This document shows, in pieces, positions 53,940-63,994 of a DNA stretch of 64,000 nucleotides. Source of the stretch: Aphrocallistes beatrix (lineage: Eukaryota; Porifera; Hexactinellida; Sceptrulophora; Aphrocallistidae); NCBI GenBank assembly GCA_963281255.1, contig OY725492.1, positions 3,215,104-3,279,103 of the forward strand. Direction: 5' to 3'. A program made the translations under genes and the position numbers. Numbering within the stretch: the stretch's first letter is position 1; every line of letters begins with the position of its first letter. The notes beneath the pieces are model-generated. The model was not told the origin of the DNA. It worked only from the letters and a program-made list of their open reading frames with translations, and did no database searches.

Positions 53940-54635
53940 CAGAGGTTCTCAAACTGGGGGACGCGAAATTTTCTGGAGACACACTATCAATTTAATGGGA
54001 TCCAAGTATAAATTATATTTTTAGTGTGCTTCCTATACTATTATATAAGAGCTATGATCTTATATACTAGTTTGGCGACAGTTCTAAATGATTGTTGGTG
54101 TTCGGCCGGCCGTATCCATTCTCCTAGCCACAGTTTAAAAGATAATGACTTGATTTTTGTGATGATGAGACATTATATAAATTCGCACCTAACCCTTCGA
54201 TTTTCAAAATATACTGAATCCTCATGATTACGCAGCATTTTTGATTTTATTCTTTTGATTATAAATCCCCGAAAACTATTTTACATATCAATTCCAGATT
54301 AATAATAATAATATTTAAAAATAAATAAAATAACGAGTTGTTTTATAAACAAAAAATCAAAAATCCGAGTCATTATTTCCTAATAATATTCATCTCTCGC
54401 GAATAAGATGAGATGATAGATAGAAGTGAACATATGTTTGATAAATGTTTAGTATGATGTCTCTACATCTACTTTACAATAGTATGCTAACGTCATGATG
54501 ATGGCTTGGCCATGATGAATCAGCAAAAAATCTAAAATCGGGGTCCTCAGCTGGACGTTGTGCCCCCTTTAGAGGGGTGTATGATTTCTAGGAATTCTAA
54601 AGTGGGTGGGAGTATAAAAAGTTTGAGAAAGGCTG
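53940..54635. mobile_element. Non-autonomous hAT (Charlie-like) element, 696 bases
   Basis: Left end CAGAGGTTCTCAAACTGGGG and reversed right end CAGCCTTTCTCAAACTTTTT form the CAGNNNTTCTCAAACT repeat known from Charlie-type hAT elements. An 8-base duplication tcctagag flanks it (53932-53939 and 54636-54643). The interior is AT-rich with no transposase; the open frame at 54024-54227 is not transposase-like. The exact duplication indicates a complete copy. Confidence 0.88.
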
Positions 54636-54869
54636 TCCTAGAGTGTTTGTAACGTCTTCACATCACAAATTAACAATGTCATCACTTGCTTTATTCTAGG
54701 GAAATTCAGGCTATCAAATGTTGTTTGTAAACCAATTTTGACTCTGGGGACCACTTTTGGTCGGGCTAGAAATGCCTTGTCGCGACTGGAAGCTGAGGTA
54801 AACCTAACACTCAAGATCATTGCGCTTCCTGATGCTTATATCATTATCTTGCTTATTTAATAATTATAG

Positions 54870-55060
54870 TTAAATTATGTTGCTAAGGTGAAAATTGTAA
54901 AAAACGCCCACTTACCTTTGCACATAAAAGATGTTGAAATTGGTTATTCTGTACCGAGAACGCTTGTGAGGCTTTTGGTGCAGAATAACAAATTTCAACA
55001 TCCTTCCAATGATGGCCCTTTTACAATTCTACAATTTTAACCTCAGCGGCATAACTTTAC
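54870..55060. repeat. Palindromic element abutting the SNM1A start codon
   Basis: Left arm aattatgttgctaaggtgaa / aaattgtaaaa pairs with ttttacaattctacaatttt / aacctcagcggcataac on the right. An inner stem (gatgttgaaattggttattc with gaataacaaatttcaacatc) continues the pairing. The right arm ends at 55060, immediately before the ATG of the SNM1A gene, so the transcript leader may be transposon-derived. Confidence 0.6.
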
Positions 55061-56512
55061 ATGAAATCAGTGTCAATTAGTCACAGTAACATGGCGTTTA
55101 TGGAGAATAGTGGTACAGAGAATTTCGGTGAACTTGGAACGGTAGAAATTGAGGTATACGGGGGTGAGGATGATTTTGAGTTACTTGCTGGTGTTGTAGA
55201 TGAAATCGTTTCTGAGATAGACGAAGATTCTGATGAAGATGATTGTGAGATAATTTCTTTTGAAAAACCTCGGGAAAAAAAAATTGATATTAAAAATAAT
55301 GGTTCGACACCTAAACAAACTAATATAATATCTTTCTTTTTAACTAATGGGCACGGAAAAAAGCCTCCTATCACGTTTATTCCAGATTCTCCACAATTCA
55401 ACCATAAAAGAAAGAGACAAGATAAAACTAAGGCGAATCCTATTAAGAAGCTTAAATTAGAAAATAGACAATCAACTATGGTTAGAAAGAAGAAAATCTG
55501 TCCAGATTACAAAAAGATCCCTGGAACTAGCTTCACGGTGGATGCGTTTTCTTATGGAATAATTCCTGACTGCACCGCTTATTTTCTCTCTCACTTCCAC
55601 TCTGACCATTACATGGGACTAAGAAAAAGCTTCTCATCTTCCCTCTTCTGCACCCAAACTACCGCCAATCTTATGAAAGCCAAGATAGGCGTGAGTTCCA
55701 CTCACATCCATCCGCTGTCTTTGAACACTCCGCATGTGGTGGAAGGGGTTGAAGTTCTGTTCCTAGACGCGAACCATTGTCCCGGCTCTGTAATAATCTT
55801 GTTTAGTACGCCAGATGGGAAGCATCATTTACACACAGGAGATTTCAGGGGACATCCCAAGATGGAGTGTTATGAAGCACTCCTAGGTCTAGATGTACTA
55901 GACACTCTCTATCTTGATACCACCTATATTAATCCGATATACACGTTTCCGCCGCAGGAGGAAGTTGTTTCACATGCTGCTACCTTGTGTAAAAATGCGC
56001 TTAAGTCTGATTCTAACACACTAATCTTGGTGGGAAGTTACCTCGTAGGCAAGGAACGGATGTACTTAGGCATTGCTGACTCATTGGACTGTAAAATTTG
56101 TGTTAGCAAGAGTAAGCTCACTCTTCTGAATTGTTACGAGTGGCCAGAGTTGAAATCTCGCTTAACCACAGACTCTCAGGCTAGCAAACTGCATGTAGTG
56201 AAGATCAGCTCTCTAACTATCCAAGCAATTAAGCAGTTTATGGAAAGGCTCCCCTCCTACACATCCGTGTTGGCGATACGACCCACCGGATGGGCCTTCA
56301 AAAAGAACCAGCTGCTCACACAGATTAAACCTATCAGATATTATAACATCACCATTTATGATCTCCCTTATAGCGAGCACAGCAGTTACAACGAACTGAG
56401 AAGATTCGTTAAGTTCGTCAGGCCGAAAAAGGTTGTACCAACTGTGAACATTCAAGATTCTAAGAATATGGAAACACTTTTTAAGTTTTGGTTGAACGAA
56501 AGTACAGAGTAG
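55061..56512 (+). CDS. DCLRE1A: SNM1A-type DNA cross-link repair nuclease
   Basis: 5'-3' exonuclease of the metallo-beta-lactamase/beta-CASP group, acting in interstrand cross-link repair. 483 residues, one exon; human SNM1A has about 1,040. The N-terminus is acidic, then carries a PCNA-binding PIP box, QTNIISFF (residues 86-93). The nuclease has motif 2 HFHSDH (178-183), DANHCPGSVI, HTGDFR, then LYLDTTY and the DRMBL region ending YSEHSSYNELRRFV. No Cys/His UBZ finger is visible in the short N-terminus. ATG at 55061, with Met11 as an alternative. A poly-A signal is at 56810. SNM1B is less likely because of CPDYKKIPGT and the PIP box. Confidence 0.9.
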   Translation: MKSVSISHSNMAFMENSGTENFGELGTVEIEVYGGEDDFELLAGVVDEIVSEIDEDSDEDDCEIISFEKPREKKIDIKNNGSTPKQTNIISFFLTNGHGKKPPITFIPDSPQFNHKRKRQDKTKANPIKKLKLENRQSTMVRKKKICPDYKKIPGTSFTVDAFSYGIIPDCTAYFLSHFHSDHYMGLRKSFSSSLFCTQTTANLMKAKIGVSSTHIHPLSLNTPHVVEGVEVLFLDANHCPGSVIILFSTPDGKHHLHTGDFRGHPKMECYEALLGLDVLDTLYLDTTYINPIYTFPPQEEVVSHAATLCKNALKSDSNTLILVGSYLVGKERMYLGIADSLDCKICVSKSKLTLLNCYEWPELKSRLTTDSQASKLHVVKISSLTIQAIKQFMERLPSYTSVLAIRPTGWAFKKNQLLTQIKPIRYYNITIYDLPYSEHSSYNELRRFVKFVRPKKVVPTVNIQDSKNMETLFKFWLNESTE

Positions 56513-56995
56513 CTTTTATAAACATGATTTTAATTATATCATAGTAGTAGATCAGTTTTATAAGGCGATTAACATATTTAAATATTTTTGTCATTTATTG
56601 TTATACGTACTTTTAGACAAGTAGACTGTTTTCGACTAAACATTTTTACAGGAAATAACAAAATTGGGATACCGACTGTTTGATACTCAAAATTTGAAAC
56701 CCAATCTGAATCAGGATGGCTAGGATAATTTGATAATAAGGCAGGGCCAACTCAATATAATGTATTTTAATACGTATTACGTATGTTTTATTGGTAATAA
56801 TTATATTTCAATAAAAGAAGTGGATTGTTTATATAGTTGGTTCAGCTCAGTTCTATATTTAGACAACTGGTACAAATAATCGATCCGTTGCCAGGAGGTA
56901 TCAGAAACAAATTACAGATTGTTCAGAACTAAATCTAACAGAGCTAATTTAATAATTCATTTTTATAGCACAAAATTGGATGTATGATGAAGTTT
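56513..56995. other. Convergent 3' flanks of SNM1A and the membrane protein gene
   Basis: AT-rich. AATAAA at 56810-56815 serves the plus-strand gene. Nothing else recognised. Confidence 0.45.
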
Positions 56996-58150
56996 TTAGT
57001 ACACTGTGTTTGATCTAAAAGCTTGGATAAATGGAGGTCTCCTATTATTATGACGATTTCCACGTTCCATCTCATTTAAGTATCTCTCCATGAGAGGGCG
57101 AGTCAGCCAGGTATTGACATGTTTAAACTTTCTCCTTCTTCTCAGCAAATCTACCACGACCCAACTGAGTATTGCTAGGTTTGATAGGAAAGCGATTGTA
57201 CCTAAGATCCCACTGCAAAACATGCGAATAGTTTGACAGTAGTATGATACATGGTAAATGAAATGAGTCAAACTACTGGGAACTGAGTAGTAGATTGGAG
57301 TAGCGGGGAATATGTAATGTTGTAAACAGTCACTTTTCAATATTATGGTGTCGATATCATTCAGAGAATTCATCAGGACGATTGTCACGCCGATTATAGA
57401 AGCCAACAAGTAGAGAGTTTGTGTAACAGCGAAAAATCTAGTTGTCCTTCGTCTCTCTCGATATTTCTGTGGTGTGGAATGCCATTTGGCTTCTTCTCTT
57501 AATCCTTTCAGCAGAAGATAGAACTTCCGACTGGAATTTCCGAAGACATATACATCAAAGAGTATGAAGGGCAGCTCCATGATGTGCTTAATGTAGAAAG
57601 TTATTAAGCAGTAAGAGGAGATAATATCGTACAATAATCTAAAGAGGAAGTAAATGGCAAATCCTTTTACCCATTTCTTGTACGGGACATTTAGGTAGGC
57701 TCTCCTTAATACGATAATGAAGAGATTTAAAGGAATCGGCAAAAAAAGTGCTAAGCTACCTCCGATGTCTAGAAACAGACCAACGATGGTCTTTCTATGA
57801 AGATAACACGAGTGGTTTGCGTTTATATTCACTGCTACCGCCAGATCGTGTTCCGAATAACTAATTCCGAATGCCTGAGAAATGCTACTCACACTAGAAG
57901 ATAGACACACGAAGGCCTCGAAGCAGTAGATTGTGATGATGAAACTGTGAGTCAGCGATTTTATTTCCAGATTTTTCTTCACTTTCGTAAGGTTAATTGC
58001 CAAAACGGTTGATGCGGGCACATTGCGAAGCTGTTGTCCTATAAGATATTTTTGATATGCAAAGTAAGGTATTGTAAAAATGACAATAACTAGATAGGGA
58101 ATGAGCAAACAAGATGTTACTTGTTCAACGCGAGTAGAGAAGGTATTCAT
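56996..58150 (-). CDS. Orphan multi-pass (about seven) membrane protein
   Basis: 384 residues, one exon, true ATG at 58150. Hydrophobic segments near residues 12-33, 63-88, 122-150, 160-187, 188-203 (weak), 240-263 and 318-342 give about seven passes. Basic stretches (KYRERRRTTR, LLRRRRKFKH) mark cytosolic loops or the tail, and the C-terminus is basic and hydrophilic. No DRY, NPxxY or other GPCR signature that I can see, so a diverged seven-pass receptor is possible but unproven. The long loop between the last two helices contains Cys. No relative recognised. AT-rich, unlike several neighbours. Confidence 0.75.
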   Translation of the reverse strand: MNTFSTRVEQVTSCLLIPYLVIVIFTIPYFAYQKYLIGQQLRNVPASTVLAINLTKVKKNLEIKSLTHSFIITIYCFEAFVCLSSSVSSISQAFGISYSEHDLAVAVNINANHSCYLHRKTIVGLFLDIGGSLALFLPIPLNLFIIVLRRAYLNVPYKKWVKGFAIYFLFRLLYDIISSYCLITFYIKHIMELPFILFDVYVFGNSSRKFYLLLKGLREEAKWHSTPQKYRERRRTTRFFAVTQTLYLLASIIGVTIVLMNSLNDIDTIILKSDCLQHYIFPATPIYYSVPSSLTHFIYHVSYYCQTIRMFCSGILGTIAFLSNLAILSWVVVDLLRRRRKFKHVNTWLTRPLMERYLNEMERGNRHNNRRPPFIQAFRSNTVY

Positions 58151-58558
58151 TTGTAGCTGTTTTTTTCTTTAGAAAACTAACAATTCTATGTTATTTATAA
58201 TGTTTGCTGAACAAGTAGTAGTACACATAGAAAATGATTATATGCATGTTTCTCTGATTTAATCAAGAAAATATGCTCTTTTATTAACTAACATAGACAA
58301 ATCCTACCAACTATTCTGCTTATTTATACAATTTATCACGTTGTTTCTTTTTTAATTAGTCATGACTAATCCCCGGCAAAAGGAATTAGCAAATTTAAAT
58401 ATTAGATGACCTATTTTGCTAATAAATTTCTTTTTTGTTATTTTTTTGCTCTCAATTACAGGTTTCCTGAAATTTTGATTTTAATCGCGGACAAATTCTA
58501 TATTTGTCCCCAATAATGCAGTTGTCATTAATTTGCAAAATAATTACAAAACACTAAC
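58151..58558. other. Intergenic, 5' flank of the membrane protein gene
   Basis: AT-rich, T-runs, no gene. Confidence 0.45.
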
Positions 58559-58750
58559 AAAAATGTCGGTCTCCAGGAAATGACTCGAAGGAACATGAAA
58601 TGTGAATATCGGAATACATCGGGAAATCCCCATTTTAGGGAATTCTAGGTGTAAAATTTGGAATCTACATATTAAAATATCCTATAATATCCGTTGAGAG
58701 CTCGCTTTTAGCTCAAAATAAGAATTTTTCAAAAGGTGTGAAAATATGTA
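58559..58750 (+). repeat. Dispersed repeat family C, copy 2
   Basis: Matches 5983-6189 in the same orientation, lacking the 18-base extra segment near the start of that copy. Confidence 0.65.
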
Positions 58751-58854
58751 TATATCAAAATTTAATAGCACATAAAATATTCGAATTATTTCTTTCAAAG
58801 TGCGAAAATCGGAATCTACATATTACAATGACCTGGGGTTCATTCTATTTATAG

Positions 58855-58984
58855 CTTGGACCCCACAGCAGCACTAAGAGAAATGGAAGAAGTATTAAGT
58901 GAACTTCAGCTAAAGATGCAACGACCGACTGAAACGACTCATCAGAGTGCTGTAAATGCATTGATACGTTTGGAGAAGTTATGA
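58855..58984 (+). CDS. Possible terminal exon of an unidentified gene
   Basis: After an acceptor-like ctatttatag, an open frame reads LDPTAALREMEEVLSELQLK and continues for 42 residues to TGA at 58982. The composition (amphipathic, Glu/Leu-rich helix) looks coding, unlike the DNA around it. I could not find the upstream exon. The stop prevents it from being part of the CCDC191 gene that follows. Weak call. Confidence 0.3.
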
Positions 58985-59318
58985 GCGTTGATAGTATGAA
59001 ATTGTGGCATTAATATTCATTGTTTATCGAAATTTCGCTCAGCGATATCCAGGGATATTAAAGTTTTAAAGTTTATACGTATAAATTTATATACCCCCCG
59101 AATCCATGCTAATATGTTCTCAGGGGGTTCACAATCTGGGTGAGGTGCTAAACCTATGGCTTGTCCATTTCCTCTTATCTCTGACTTACTGACTCGACTC
59201 GCTGTACTTCCAGCATCCAGTGCACATGTAGAAATATTGTTTTCAACAGTGAAAAGGTTAAAACTGCTCAACGGAACAGATTGAAAACAACTACGTACTT
59301 AAAAAAAAATTTTAGTTA

Positions 59319-59466
59319 ATGAGCATGCTCTCAGTACTAGTGAGCATGCTCCAGTACCTAGTGAGCATGCTCTCAGTACCTAATGAGCATGCTCTCAGTA
59401 CCTAGTGAACATGCTCTCAGTACTAGCGAGCATGCTCCAGTACCTAGTGAGCATGCTCTCAGTACT
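59319..59466 (+). repeat. Seven-copy 20-22 base tandem repeat with GAGCATGCTC palindrome
   Basis: Units close to tgagcatgctctcagtacct run head to tail, and almost every unit contains the 10-base palindrome GAGCATGCTC. Two units are 20 bases (ctccagtac in place of ctctcagtac), alternating with 21-22 base units. The array ends 36 bases before the ATG of CCDC191, so it lies in the promoter or 5' UTR. Confidence 0.85.
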
Positions 59467-59502
59467 TTTCAAAACCTCTTCAATTTAGCTATATTTATTT
59501 CA

Positions 59503-62315
59503 ATGAGTGACGATAAAGTATTATCAGAAGCTGAATCCTTAGTAAATAGATGGATCAAACATTCGTACGGAAACTCGACCAGCAGGGAACGACAGGACAA
59601 CCCAACCACTTCACACCAATTGGATGACGTCATAACGTCAGCATTCCATAAGGCAAGCCATGGCAGCGTAACTGATGCAGTAGACGATATCCTCAACGGT
59701 CTGAGAGAGCTGCCGATCGAGAACGAGATCTTGCAGAATGTGGACAGGCACTTGAACCCTCAGGTGAGGGACCCGAGAGTGGCGATGGAGCGGCGTCAGA
59801 GGAAGTTAGGCGAGAAGAAGCGAGACAGGGAAGAGAGGAAGAAAATCAGACAAGAGAATGAGAGGAAAGAACAGGAAGTGAGTACGTTATCATTATTTTA
59901 ATTTTCTATTTTTAATTTTTAATCTCTTCTCGTGTGCGAGATTCTCAACTAACAATAAAGTAAGATACTGTACTACGATATGAAATATCTTCCACTACTT
60001 TGTTAAAAAATCTACGCACGTATATAAGGTTTTGAGAAGACCATCGCGTCATTCACAGACATCGATGAAATTCTAAATACATCCTCTATTTTCAAGATAC
60101 GTCTATTGTGGTCTCAGTTCCAATTTAAGAAGTAGCATAGCCTATACTAGAGTAGGGCGTTTAATATCGTTGTAGAGATCAACCCTAGCAGAACAAAAGT
60201 TGATCTAATCCGTTTCAGTTATTGAAAGAGAAGAGCGCTGCGTGTAAGAAGGACGAGAAGGTGGAGTACCACAAGCAACGCATAGCGGAGGCAGTCCTGA
60301 ATCACCAGGTCAACTCTTTCAGAGAGGAAGTGCGGAGAGAGGCTCTGAACAAGAGAGAGGAACTCACTAGCTTCTACTCCTCTAAGCTCAAATCTGCTCC
60401 CCGCCCTCCTGTCAGGGAAAATTGCCCCCAACCTCTCAGGGATAGGCTCTCCCCTCCTGATAAGGCAGACTCTGCTATAAGAGAGGCTGAGATGTTTGCA
60501 GAGAAAGAACAGACACAGATAGCAGGCAAGTATATAATGGATTAATCTATCTATGCTCCACATGATCTTTTTGATAAACCATCATTTAATAATGTGGTCA
60601 AGAATGAACTGTTAATTAAGAAGTCTGTTTCGAATCCTTACTACTATTTATAACTTACAATGTGTCTTATTCGATTAGAATCGCCTCAGTTACTGGCGGA
60701 AGCAGAGGAGCTGGTGGCAGCTAGAGAGACAGCCATCAAACTCTCCCAGACACGCCGTGTGTTGATTGCGCAGCTAGAAGAGGCAAGCAGACTCGAAGCG
60801 AGAGAGAACTTGCAATTAACTCACCGTGTGTTCAGCTCGTGGCACTCTCTAACTGCTGACGACAGAATAAGGCTGGTGAAGGCGCGGACTGTGGATGAGT
60901 GGAGAACGATGTGTAGAGTGTTCTCTGCTTGGAAGAACTCGGTTGGTAGGAGCAGGGAGGCGAGGGAGAGAGAGCAGCTGGCAGGGTCCATGGTCCAGGA
61001 GAGACAGGGCGACTCCATTGCCTGGAAGCACTTCAGCGGGAAATTGGCGCGGAAGTGCTTTGCTTCTTGGCGGATCTGGGCGCGCAACACTGGGGAGTTG
61101 AGGAGACACGCCGACAAGATTCGAGAGAAGAGGATTAAGATGGCCATCTTCTTGGAGGCAGCTGAGAAGGGTAAAATAACTCAGGAGCGAAATGTCCCCC
61201 GCGAGCTCCGGAAACAGAAATCCCACCCTCTTGACATTCCTATCCGCGTAGGGGATTTGTTCCAAGAAAAAATAGGCGTAGTCACCTCTAAAATGGTGCG
61301 CGAGAAGATTCGAACGATTCCAGAAAGTCAAAAGAAACGGAAAGAGAAAATTGATAAATCAAATTCTACACCCGCTGTTGTGGTAGAAAAGGATAAAATA
61401 TGCACTGAACCTGTCCCGAAATCAATTTCCATTATAATCCCTGACGCGACAGCTCGAGACACGGCGCCTTTGTACGTCCCGCCAGAACCCCCAGTCCCCC
61501 CCTCGCACCCTAAACGGTTCACCACGCCCATCCCGCTAACTCAGATGGAGGAGAGAAGCGCCGTTATTCTGCAGCGGAAGCGAGACAGGGAAGAGCGGAT
61601 GCGCGCCTTGGAGGAGGAGAGAGCTGCGAGGGAGCAGGAGGAGGAGGCGAGGAGGGCAGAGGAGGAGGAGACCGCCAGGAGGGCCGAGGCGCTGAAGAGG
61701 CAGAATGAGAGGAGAGCTGAGAAGCAGCGAGAGGTTGAGAAGGTGATGGCTAGAGAGAAGCTTGCGATGCAGACGAGGAAGGCTAGCGTGCATTATGAGC
61801 GTTCTCTCCTGAAGAAGTACTGCCTGGGCGGACTGGCCAAGTTCAGGGCGATACAGGTCAGAAAGGGGAAGAAGGCAGACGGGTTCCATCGCGTGACAGT
61901 GCAGCGCGAATACTTTCCTATCTGGATTCAAGCTTTGCGACTCAAGGAACAAATTAAGCTTGAAAATGCTGAGAAGTATTACAAGGAGTATCGCTTGAAA
62001 AGTGCATTGAGACATTGGATCGCTTACGTGCGTCTTTACAATGATTTAAACGACTTAGCCAACCAACATTTCAGTAAGAAAGCCGCACAGAAGAGCTGGA
62101 GAGCGTGGAGAGCCTACACTCGCGAGGAAATTCGCGTTTATCTACGTCGCTGTTTGATGTCTGATATTTTCTTCAATCGTCTGCTGGTGAGGCGGAGTTT
62201 CAGAGCAGTGCGCGGGTTCATCCCGCTGATGCAGGAGGAGAGACAGAGGGAGCTGAGACTGGAAGTGCTGAGGGAGCAAGTTCGACAGGTCCTCCCGGAC
62301 TATGGACAGAACTGA
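59503..62315 (+). CDS. CCDC191: Coiled-coil protein CCDC191
   Basis: Exons 59503-59877, 60219-60525 and 60679-62315, 772 residues (human 936). ATG at 59503 (MSDDKVLSEAESLVNRW). The first intron is GT-AG. The second uses a GC donor (gcag|gcaagt) and is needed to keep frame (Gly-less join I-A-E-S-P). Helical, Arg/Glu-rich throughout. Repeated W-containing segments (HRVFSSWHSL, CRVFSAWKNS, KCFASWRIWA, KSWRAWRAYT) resemble the SFI1/centrin-binding type, and KMAIFLEAAEKGK matches the family. A charged coiled coil lies near 430-520. The human protein is poorly studied; a ciliary or centrosomal role is inferred from the W-repeat pattern. Confidence 0.8.
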
Positions 62316-62610
62316 GATGCAAACAGTGCCGTAGCTATTTGTATATTTCAAATGTTCAGCATTGCTGGAGGTGTCAATTAATGTATTTTAATGAACAGAA
62401 GATTGACTCATCGATCATCATGTTTAATAATCTTTTGAATTGAATATTGGAAATGTATTACTTCAGTGTTATTCAAACCTCAGATATGACATCGGGTTTT
62501 CCGATGTCTGATATCTCTAACTTAATTTATTTGAGATATTTAGTTATGACAAAGTTTCAAGATAATGTACGTACATATACATATTAGATTTGAATCTGAT
62601 CGAGTCTATT
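62316..62610. other. Short spacer between CCDC191 and PGGT1B
   Basis: AT-rich. An acceptor-like tacatattag ends at 62587, 24 bases before the PGGT1B ATG, so a leader exon may exist here. Confidence 0.4.
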
Positions 62611-63705
62611 ATGAGCAACGGAGAGGATACACCTGTGTCATCGCCCGAAGAAGAAGTTCCAAGGGAGTTCCAGTTCAAGAGACATGCCAAGTATTTCGAG
62701 ATGATGTCCGGCTATCTGCCGACCGTGCTGGAGGAGTATGACTCAATTCGAATGTCCATTCTTTTCTTTTCCATTTCGGGAATGGACTTGTTAGGCACGT
62801 TGGACCGTTTCAAAGGCAAGGAGCAGATTTGTGACTGGATTTATACGAACCTGCTTACCGACCAAACCGTAGATAAGTCCGGATTCCGTGGCTTTAACTC
62901 GGGCAGTGAGTTCTCCACTCAAGGCTCGTCTTCATTTTCTCTGTTCGACACTGGACACTTAGCAATGACGTACACTGCCTTGGCTACTCTGCTGATGCTA
63001 GGAGACGACCTGTCACGCATTAACAGGGAGCTAGTGCTGCGGGCTGTGGGGAGCTTGCAGACGTCTGGTGGGAGCTTCCTGTCCACTCTGGAGGGCGGGG
63101 AGTGCGACATGCGATACGTCTACTGTGCTTGCTGTGTCTGCTACATTCTAGATGAATGGAGCTACGTCGACAGGAGTAGGATTATTGAGTTCGTGAAGAG
63201 GAGCGTCTCGTTTGATTTCAGTATTGGACAGGGGCCGTATCTGGAAGGCCATGGGGGCTCCACATTTTGTGGTCTGGCCAGCTTGGCTCTGATGGGAGAA
63301 TTGGATAGAGGGCTTGGTACGAAATTGAAGGAGCGAATTAAAAAGTGGTGCGTGTTCAGACAGGTGACTGGGTTCCACGGACGCCCGAATAAACGCGTGG
63401 ACACCTGTTATTCATTCTGGGTCGGAGGAGCCCTGTCATTACTGGACTCAACTCATTTGATATCTCAGCAGGAATTGATCGAGTTCCTGTACAGTACAGA
63501 GAATGCTATGACTGGCGGGTTTTCTAAGTGGCCGGATTGCAACTCAGATCCTCTCCACTCGTATATGGCCCTATCCGGTCTCTCTCTGCTAGGACACCCC
63601 GGGCTGCGACCGGTGGACGTAGCGCTGAATATATCTAAAGAAAGTGCCGATAGACTTAAGGTGCTTCGTACACAGTGGAGCAAAATTCCTAAATTGTCAG
63701 ATTGA
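62611..63705 (+). CDS. PGGT1B: Geranylgeranyltransferase type I beta subunit
   Basis: Zinc-binding catalytic subunit that attaches geranylgeranyl to CaaX proteins, working with the alpha subunit FNTA. 364 residues from the ATG at 62611 (human 377), one exon. Zinc ligands are Asp264 and Cys266 in RVDTCYSFW and His316 in DPLHSYMAL, at the family spacing. The alpha-alpha barrel repeats show DTGHLAMTYTALATLL, SLQTSGGSF, DMRYVYCACC and GGSTFCGLASLALMG. The frame is open 21 bases upstream but starts with TTG there, so the ATG is preferred. Confidence 0.94.
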   Translation: MSNGEDTPVSSPEEEVPREFQFKRHAKYFEMMSGYLPTVLEEYDSIRMSILFFSISGMDLLGTLDRFKGKEQICDWIYTNLLTDQTVDKSGFRGFNSGSEFSTQGSSSFSLFDTGHLAMTYTALATLLMLGDDLSRINRELVLRAVGSLQTSGGSFLSTLEGGECDMRYVYCACCVCYILDEWSYVDRSRIIEFVKRSVSFDFSIGQGPYLEGHGGSTFCGLASLALMGELDRGLGTKLKERIKKWCVFRQVTGFHGRPNKRVDTCYSFWVGGALSLLDSTHLISQQELIEFLYSTENAMTGGFSKWPDCNSDPLHSYMALSGLSLLGHPGLRPVDVALNISKESADRLKVLRTQWSKIPKLSD

Positions 63706-63822
63706 TCGTGTTCTGGTGTAGATTTAGTATTATATCTTTTAAATGCATTATTAATTTAAGTAAATGGAAATGTGTGTAAAGTATTGCAACTGTACTATAT
63801 ACCAATATATTTATGACAATAT

Positions 63823-63994
63823 GATGCAAACTATTGACGCTCCTCCATCGCATTTGATAACCTTCCTACAGATTCTACACTCCGAAAGTTTCCCACATGT
63901 ATGTAGCTCGTTTTAAGTGTTTCCAAATCTTAGCACCCTCTAAATCTCAAAAATAACAATTTTCTTTGCTAAAAAGCAATGTACTTAAATTTAA
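63823..63994 (-). repeat. Dispersed repeat family E, copy 2
   Basis: Reverse complement of 16357-16516 with few differences. It begins about 120 bases after the PGGT1B stop and runs to the window end, so the element may continue beyond it. Confidence 0.75.

Noticed and set aside
59017-59271. Minus-strand 84-codon frame before CCDC191
   Set aside because: No recognisable domain, no clear acceptor or partner exon; most likely chance.
59319-59466. CRISPR-like array before CCDC191
   Set aside because: Plain tandem repeat with no spacers.
47195-63705. Functional link between the CaaX-bearing DNAJA and GGTase-I beta in one window
   Set aside because: DNAJA CaaX ends with Ser, which farnesyltransferase usually prefers, and the genes are 14 kb apart with others between; proximity is probably chance.
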